A stretch of 64,000 bases of DNA from a virus: IMG/VR virus record IMGVR_UViG_3300018875_000062, positions 1 to 64,000 of that record, one strand, 5' to 3'. Positions 60,082 through 64,000 of the stretch are shown here, in pieces. A program made the translations under genes and the position numbers. Under the pieces are notes generated by a model. It ran no database searches and had not been told where the DNA came from. It saw only the letters and a list, made by a program, of their open reading frames with translations. Position 1 is the first letter of the stretch. Each line of letters opens with the position of its first letter.

Positions 60082-60356
60082 GCGGCTTCACCCGTTTTCG
60101 CCGTGGCCCCATGTTCGTTTGCAGGGGTACTCTTGGCTCGTACGGAGGGACGAGCATGGGCAGCTACAAGCACCTCGTAGGTGACCCCCTTGATGCGCCG
60201 CTTTTTGGCAGCCTCAACCAGGGCGGGCCAGTAACTCACCGGGATGGAGCCTCTGAGCTTCATCAGCGTGGCATGGCTCTCACGCTTCAATCCGATATCT
60301 CTGGCCAATTCCGAGGCGGATGGCCACAAGGCGAATATGTCGTGAACTGTGCTCAT
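60078..60356 (-). CDS. Cro-like repressor
   Basis: This 92-residue protein is the first gene of the leftward early operon, facing the CI-like gene. An HTH is visible: ASELARDIGLKRESHATLMK, then GSIPVSYWPALVEAAKKR, a pattern common in Alphaproteobacterial Cro-like proteins. It should bind the same operator that separates it from the repressor gene and favour lytic growth. Confidence 0.7.
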   Translation of the reverse strand: MSTVHDIFALWPSASELARDIGLKRESHATLMKLRGSIPVSYWPALVEAAKKRRIKGVTYEVLVAAHARPSVRAKSTPANEHGATAKTGEAA

Positions 60357-60362
60357 GAAGAA

Positions 60363-60391
60363 CTAATACAATTTGTATTAGCTCCGGTCAA
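60363..60391 (-). promoter_or_regulatory. Leftward early promoter with 19-bp operator (O1)
   Basis: On the minus strand TTGACC (60391-60386) and TATTAG (60368-60363) are 17 bp apart. CTAATACAATTTGTATTAG (60363-60381) is a perfect 9+1+9 palindrome covering the spacer and -10 box. Repressor bound here would block the Cro-like operon. The CI-like gene reads away in the other direction. Confidence 0.8.
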
Positions 60392-60428
60392 CACCAAAAG
60401 TATGATCAACTTCGATACAACCGGTGTC

Positions 60429-61163
60429 ATGAAGACACGCGGGGAACGCCTTCGATGGGCGAGAGAGCAAGCAGGCTACCGGTCAGCCATGGCTGTATCG
60501 AAGGAGCTCGGCATTCCCTACTCGACCTACAACACCCACGAACGAGCAGGTGAGCCAGGTGGGCGCGACTTCACGCCGGAGCAGGCCGAGACATATGCGC
60601 GGAAATTTCGTGTTGCGCACGGGTGGCTCCTAACTGGCAAAGGCGATCCAAAGGCCGGAGGCGACCATGTGCCACCTCAAATCCGGCCGATCGACGTGTC
60701 ATTGGCGCAATATGTTGTAGCCGGCTCGGTCGCCGCGGGGACTTATCGCGAGGTAAGCGAGTTCTTCGACGAGGAGCCGCCAAAGATTACTGCCCCCGTC
60801 GATATGAAGTACCCTGACGCCCGCCATATGGCCTTCGCCATCGAAGGTGATAGCATGAACAAGGCCAAGCCGCCGATGTTCGAGGGTGGCTATGTCCTCT
60901 GCGTCGATTATGAGGACTTGGATAACCGTGTCCCGCTCCGTGACGGCATGAAAGTCGTTGTGGAGCGCACCAAAGACGGCGGGCAACTGCGCGAATGGTC
61001 GGTCAAAGAGGTAGAGCTCTATGAGGACCGCGTAGAGTTTCATCCCCGATCCGACAACCCGAAGCACAAGGCCATTGTTGTGCCTCGGAACTTTCAGCCG
61101 GATGACGGGACTGAGGTGAAAATCCTCGCTCTGGTGCGCAGCGTCCACTATCCGGCTGATTAA
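60429..61163 (+). CDS. CI-like repressor with S24 peptidase domain
   Basis: The protein has 244 residues from ATG 60429 (MKTRGERLRWAREQAG); an ATG 27 bp earlier is also possible, and neither has a strong ribosome site, as is common for cI genes. The N-terminal HTH runs through AMAVSKELGIPYSTYNTHER. The C-terminal LexA/CI-type domain has a cleavage-like VVAGSVAAGTYREV, the catalytic Ser in IEGDSMN and a Lys in DGMKVVVERT. RecA-stimulated self-cleavage would induce the phage. Confidence 0.88.
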   Translation: MKTRGERLRWAREQAGYRSAMAVSKELGIPYSTYNTHERAGEPGGRDFTPEQAETYARKFRVAHGWLLTGKGDPKAGGDHVPPQIRPIDVSLAQYVVAGSVAAGTYREVSEFFDEEPPKITAPVDMKYPDARHMAFAIEGDSMNKAKPPMFEGGYVLCVDYEDLDNRVPLRDGMKVVVERTKDGGQLREWSVKEVELYEDRVEFHPRSDNPKHKAIVVPRNFQPDDGTEVKILALVRSVHYPAD

Positions 61164-61420
61164 TAGGGAACGTTGATCCATTCGACCTTCACCCCCGTGA
61201 TGGTACCAATCGGGCATTCGCACTTGCCGCAGACAAAAGTCTGCTTCGCAAGCAAGCCGCTCTCAATCAGCTCATCCTCTGTCGTGATCTCGGGCGGGAC
61301 GGCCTGCAGATATCGTGAAGAAGGTCGCTGGCAGTTGTAGCAGGTCAGAAAGATCTGGAAGCGGGGCATCTCGTTCCGGTAATCGTCCCCATAGCTCTCC
61401 TGAATCATCTGGCTCGACAT
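61160..61420 (-). CDS. Small zinc-ribbon protein
   Basis: This 86-residue protein has zinc-ribbon pairs LTCYNCQRPS and FVCGKCECPIG. It is convergent with the repressor gene, overlapping its last 4 bp. It lies alone on the minus strand, so it may be a moron or a lysogeny-linked gene. The region to its right (61421-61538) has no gene. Confidence 0.6.
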   Translation of the reverse strand: MSSQMIQESYGDDYRNEMPRFQIFLTCYNCQRPSSRYLQAVPPEITTEDELIESGLLAKQTFVCGKCECPIGTITGVKVEWINVPY

Positions 61421-61538
61421 ACGCTTCTCCTGTTGAGGCTGCGTCAGCCTGACTCAGAAACGAGAACAGAACAAGAACATATGGCTGTGGATATCGGGGA
61501 TCGAAACGATTCAAGTCCTAAGCCACTGATCCGCCAAG

Positions 61539-61592
61539 CTAATACTTTTTGTAAAAGTTTTGCTTGACCTGGCTAATACATTTTGTATGAAT
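61539..61592 (+). promoter_or_regulatory. Rightward early promoter with two operators (O2, O3)
   Basis: CTAATACTTTTTGTAAAAG (61539-61557) and CTAATACATTTTGTATGAA (61573-61591) are diverged copies of O1, 34 bp apart centre to centre. O3 sits between TTGACC (61564-61569) and the TATGAA box (61586-61591), the same layout as at the leftward promoter. Repression by the CI-like protein is the simplest reading, with possible cooperative binding at O2 and O3. Confidence 0.78.
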
Positions 61593-61621
61593 ACCTCATC
61601 ACCTCACCGGAGATGAGCCCC

Positions 61622-61732
61622 ATGCAGACCCTCCCCACCTTCACTCTTGAAGCTCTCCGCGATGGCTTTGCCGTCGTGTTCCTGATCGGCGTAGTTGCGC
61701 TCGGCTGTGTGGCTCTCGGTGGGGGTTACTGA
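61622..61732 (+). CDS. Small membrane peptide
   Basis: This 36-residue peptide is the first reading frame after the rightward early promoter. It has one apolar helix (AVVFLIGVVALGCVALGG). It precedes the next gene by 1 bp. It may be a superinfection-exclusion or regulatory peptide, but nothing proves this. Confidence 0.5.
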   Translation: MQTLPTFTLEALRDGFAVVFLIGVVALGCVALGGGY

Positions 61733-61733
61733 G

Positions 61734-61973
61734 ATGGCGGAGACGCTCAACCAAGCACTGGCGTCATTGGGACTTACGACCCGCCCGAGCCGCTACTACG
61801 GCAAGAAGATCATCGTCGACGCCAGCGGTCTAGAACTCGGCCACTTCGATGCGTCCGAGGGATGGGAGCTTGTTAGCCGCCTCCGTACTGAGCGGCGAGC
61901 CGAATACCAGCGTCAAGCAGAAGTCTACGCGATGCAGGAGCTGGGATACCTCCGCAATTCGGAGGCCGCCTGA
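61734..61973 (+). CDS. Small unknown early protein
   Basis: The protein has 79 residues from ATG 61734. It has GLTTRPSRYYGKKIIVDASG and a helical end (EYQRQAEVYAMQELGYLRN). It overlaps the next start by one base (TGATG). The function is unknown. Confidence 0.6.
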   Translation: MAETLNQALASLGLTTRPSRYYGKKIIVDASGLELGHFDASEGWELVSRLRTERRAEYQRQAEVYAMQELGYLRNSEAA

Positions 61974-62212
61974 TGCGCCAGCGCACCATCAACTGGAACG
62001 GCCACATGCGCGACATGCGCCGCTACCGCTCCCCTGAGCAGATGCTCATCCGCGAGATGCTGGCTGCGCTGAAGGCTGCCCAACCAGTCTTGGCAGAGGA
62101 AGCCGAACTGCGGGAGTCCGCCTGCATCCCCGAATACCTCGACCAGGCACAGAAGGCCCTCAGGGCTGTCGATGCCGCTATCACCAAAGCAGAGAGGCAC
62201 ACCAATGGGTGA
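61973..62212 (+). CDS. Small unknown early protein
   Basis: This 79-residue protein has a basic N-terminus (MRQRTINWNGHMRDMRRYRS) and a helical acidic body (AEEAELRESACIPEYLDQAQ). It is coupled to both neighbours. No family is recognised. Confidence 0.6.
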   Translation: MRQRTINWNGHMRDMRRYRSPEQMLIREMLAALKAAQPVLAEEAELRESACIPEYLDQAQKALRAVDAAITKAERHTNG

Positions 62213-62438
62213 GATCGTCCGCTTCCCTACTCGCCTTCGCCCCATTCAGCCGATCACCGCAGAGCAGGTTGAGATCCGAGACGCTCTGATCGTGACGATG
62301 GGCCCTCATTGCCGTCAGTGCGGCGACCATGGGGTGATCTTCTTCGATACGGCCTACGGTCCGAGCTATCGCCCCTGCCCCTGCGGCGGAACGGGTGAGG
62401 ATCGGATCGACCTGAACGACTTCGACGGAGCAGCGTGA
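62205..62438 (+). CDS. Small zinc-finger protein
   Basis: The protein has 77 residues from ATG 62205. Two Cys pairs (GPHCRQCGDHG and YRPCPCGGTG) give a DnaJ-like or rubredoxin-like zinc knuckle. It overlaps the preceding gene by 8 bp. The role is unknown. Confidence 0.65.
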   Translation: MGEIVRFPTRLRPIQPITAEQVEIRDALIVTMGPHCRQCGDHGVIFFDTAYGPSYRPCPCGGTGEDRIDLNDFDGAA

Positions 62439-62554
62439 TGGGCACCTACAACACCATCATGGGCAGCGTCTTCGCTGTCATCCTGCTTGGCTCTGCCGCT
62501 TACGCTCTCGTGGTCTGCATGTGGCCTGTGAAGGCTGATCGGGAGGCGCGGTGA
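62438..62554 (+). CDS. Small membrane peptide
   Basis: This 38-residue peptide has one membrane helix (GSVFAVILLGSAAYALVVCM) and a charged end. TGATG overlaps link it to the genes on both sides. The function is unknown. Confidence 0.55.
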   Translation: MGTYNTIMGSVFAVILLGSAAYALVVCMWPVKADREAR

Positions 62555-62745
62555 TGCCCCGGTTCAGCAACGAAGAGCGTGGGCTCCTGATCGAGATTGC
62601 CGAGACGTTCGCCCGGACGAGCGACGACAAGAAGGTCCGAGGCCACCTGATCAGCGCGGCTCGCAAACTGCGTCAGTCCGACGAGGCCATGACCCGTCGT
62701 CATGCAGAAAAGCGGAGGATCAGCCATGTCATTCAGCAAGCCTGA
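62554..62745 (+). CDS. Small helical early protein
   Basis: The protein has 63 residues from ATG 62554, coupled to the previous stop. It is helical and basic (ERGLLIEIAETFARTSDDKK; AMTRRHAEKRRISHV). It overlaps the next gene by 20 bp. The function is unknown. Confidence 0.6.
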   Translation: MPRFSNEERGLLIEIAETFARTSDDKKVRGHLISAARKLRQSDEAMTRRHAEKRRISHVIQQA

Positions 62746-62857
62746 CTGCCGCGCCTTCTCTCGCAAGGCTCAAAACCTTGCGCTGTTCTTCGTGGCGGCC
62801 GTGACCCTCGCTGCCCTTGGCGTCCTGTTTCATTCCATCTGGGTTCTGCGTCCATGA
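62726..62857 (+). CDS. Small membrane peptide
   Basis: This 43-residue peptide has a ribosome site GCGGAGGATCAGCC and one membrane helix (LALFFVAAVTLAALGVLFH). It overlaps the next start (ATGA). It is the third one-helix peptide in this operon. Confidence 0.55.
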   Translation: MSFSKPDCRAFSRKAQNLALFFVAAVTLAALGVLFHSIWVLRP

Positions 62858-63000
62858 AGCAGGTCGTCATCACTCCCCGCTGGCGAGGCCCTGAAACCAA
62901 ACGGATCGCCCGCCGCAAGATCGAAACAACCTCCCGGCTCTGCAAGGAGCTGGGGCTGCCTAAACCGATCCTGAAATTCCCGAAGGACAAGCACCAATGA
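62854..63000 (+). CDS. Small basic early protein
   Basis: This 48-residue basic protein (KQVVITPRWRGPETKRIARR; LCKELGLPKPILKFPKD) is coupled by ATGA at both ends, just before the recombinase gene. It could bind nucleic acid. No family is recognised. Confidence 0.55.
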   Translation: MKQVVITPRWRGPETKRIARRKIETTSRLCKELGLPKPILKFPKDKHQ

Positions 63001-63755
63001 GCAACAAGAACACCGCCGTAGCAGTCTCCGGGGCAGAGATCATTGATAACGTGCCTGCGCCTGTGGCCTCCGAAAGCGCCGCAATCATCCAGGTGATCGA
63101 ACGTGCGGCAATGAACCCCGCCGTCGACATCGACAAGATGGAACGCTTGCTCGAGATGCAGGAGCGCATCATGCAGCGCAACGCACGAGCTGCCTATGCG
63201 GCCGACCTTGCCCGGATGCAGCCGGAGCTCCCCGTCATTGCCGAGCGCGGCGGCATCAAGGACCGCAGCGGCAACATCCAGAGCACCTATGCCCTCTGGG
63301 AGGATATCAATGAGGCCATCAAGCCGGTGCTTGCCAAGCACGGCTTCGCACTCAGCTTCCGTACCGGACAGGAAGAGGGCCGCATCACGGTCACGGGCGT
63401 CCTGTCCCACTGCGAAGGCCATAGCGAAGAGACGACTATGCACCTGCCGATCGATACCAGCGGCAGCAAGAATTCCGTGCAGGCGGTCGGCTCGTCCATC
63501 TCCTACGGCAAGCGCTACACCGCTGGCGCCCTGCTGAACATCACCAGCCGAGGCGAGGACGACGACGGCAAGGCGGCCGGTGGAGCCGCAACCATCTCGG
63601 GAGAGCAAGTTGAGGCTCTGCAGGATCTCATCATTGAGGTCGGTGCCGACCCCAAGAAGTTCCTCGCATACCTGAAGGTCGAGAACCTCGCAGCTCTGCC
63701 GGCCAATCAGTACCAGCGTGCGGTCGATGCCCTCAACGCCAAGAGGGCCAAGTAA
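62997..63755 (+). CDS. erf: ERF-family single-strand annealing protein
   Basis: The protein has 252 residues. The ERF core is clear: KMERLLEMQERIMQRNARAA, DLARMQPELPVIAERG, STYALWEDINEAIKPVLAKH, HGFALSFRT, MHLPIDTSGSKNSVQAVGSS and YGKRYTAGALLNI. A C-terminal helical domain (SGEQVEALQDLIIEVGADPK) follows. It anneals single strands produced by the partner exonuclease for phage recombination and circularisation. It overlaps the next gene by one base (TAATG). Confidence 0.88.
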   Translation: MSNKNTAVAVSGAEIIDNVPAPVASESAAIIQVIERAAMNPAVDIDKMERLLEMQERIMQRNARAAYAADLARMQPELPVIAERGGIKDRSGNIQSTYALWEDINEAIKPVLAKHGFALSFRTGQEEGRITVTGVLSHCEGHSEETTMHLPIDTSGSKNSVQAVGSSISYGKRYTAGALLNITSRGEDDDGKAAGGAATISGEQVEALQDLIIEVGADPKKFLAYLKVENLAALPANQYQRAVDALNAKRAK

Positions 63756-64000
63756 TGACAGAGATCGTTCAAGGCTCTGAGGAATGGCTGGCAATCCGGG
63801 TCGGCAAGGTCACGGCCTCCCGCGTGGCTGACGTGATTGCTCGTACCAAGACCGGCTGGGGCGCTTCCCGTGCGAACTACATGGCCGAACTGATTGCGGA
63901 GCGCCTCACCGGCGAGCCCGCAGAGAAGTTCACCAACGGGGCCATGAAGTGGGGAACGGAGAACGAGCCCGACGCCCGGATTGCCTACGAGTTCCGAACG
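63755..64000 (+). CDS. YqaJ/lambda-exonuclease-type recombinase nuclease (partial)
   Basis: The first 82 codons are in the window and the gene runs off the edge. The start matches YqaJ-type alkaline exonucleases: VQGSEEWLAIRVGKVTASRV, then NYMAELIAERLTGEPAEKF and the metal-binding helix MKWGTENEPDARIAYEF. It resects double-stranded ends for the adjacent ERF protein. Confidence 0.85.
   Translation, partial: MTEIVQGSEEWLAIRVGKVTASRVADVIARTKTGWGASRANYMAELIAERLTGEPAEKFTNGAMKWGTENEPDARIAYEFRT

Larger units (their letters stand above)
24614..64000. mobile_element. HK97/lambda-like tailed prophage (right end outside window)
   Basis: A complete leftward set of lysis, tail, head and packaging genes (28.4-52 kb) is followed by cargo, a leftward early operon, a CI-like repressor and a rightward early operon with an ERF/YqaJ recombination pair. 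All structural genes appear intact, so the phage may be functional. Long tail genes (tape measure, G/GT, tail tube, terminator) without sheath genes indicate a non-contractile, siphovirus-type particle. The left border is placed at the att-like sequences near 24.6-24.8 kb by inference; no integrase of its own is in view. Confidence 0.8.

Noticed and set aside
59737-60180. Plus-strand frame of 147 codons opposite the early operon
   Set aside because: The minus-strand genes here overlap by ATGA on both sides, which supports them instead.
1-64000. CRISPR array or insertion sequence
   Set aside because: No regular direct-repeat array was seen, and no transposase or transposase-like frame was found.

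Overview
The window looks like accessory DNA from a GC-rich alphaproteobacterium, probably of the Hyphomicrobiales. The clues are a GapR/DUF2312 gene, an integrase of the DUF6538 type, and phage replication and tail families common in that order. Genus cannot be told from the sequence. Almost everything lies in two adjacent mobile regions.

Region 1 (1 to about 24.6 kb) is a defence island. It has three modules. (a) A SNF2-type helicase and an ASCH-domain protein face an inverted UvrD-like helicase (1-6067). (b) A leftward set of five genes (14926 to 6245) encodes a GmrSD-like DUF262/HNH protein carrying an AlbA_2 domain, an MmeI-like adenine methyltransferase, a 70-residue protein, a DEAD/Res-type helicase and a GIY-YIG nuclease; the last four overlap by 4 to 8 bp. 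(c) A visibly AT-richer leftward operon (21033 to 15197) encodes a protein with an HSP90/MORC-type ATPase at its N-terminus and a histidine-kinase core at its C-terminus, a receiver-domain protein, an unknown protein, a C5 cytosine methyltransferase and a Vsr endonuclease. A divergent adenine methyltransferase (21296-22810) faces it. Module c looks like a restriction-modification locus with a built-in phosphorelay and is the best candidate here for an undescribed system. The island ends with a tyrosine-recombinase pseudogene (frameshifts plus loss of the expected tyrosine) and a tRNA-Gln 3' fragment that is probably an attachment-site scar.

Region 2 (about 24.6 kb to past the right edge) is a long-tailed, HK97/lambda-like prophage. 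From left to right it holds small unknown genes, an HTTM/DCC membrane cargo pair, lysis genes, a tail-fibre and baseplate block with three tandem paralogues, a gpJ-like tip protein, a tape measure with a G/GT programmed frameshift, tail tube, head-completion genes, capsid, protease, portal and terminase, all transcribed leftward. Then comes a cargo strip (small ORFs, a RelE/HigB-type toxin-antitoxin pair, a membrane protein). A leftward early operon follows, running from a Cro-like gene through replication and nuclease genes to a NusG paralogue. A CI-like repressor diverges from it, and a rightward early operon ends in an ERF annealing protein and a YqaJ-type exonuclease cut by the window edge.

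Phage control can be read directly. A 19-bp operator motif, CTAATACAATTTGTATTAG, lies between the -35 and -10 boxes of the leftward early promoter, and two diverged copies sit at the rightward early promoter, so one repressor could shut both. The NusG paralogue ends the early operon just before the late block and may serve as the antiterminator for late genes. Neither end of the prophage nor its integrase is confirmed inside the window.
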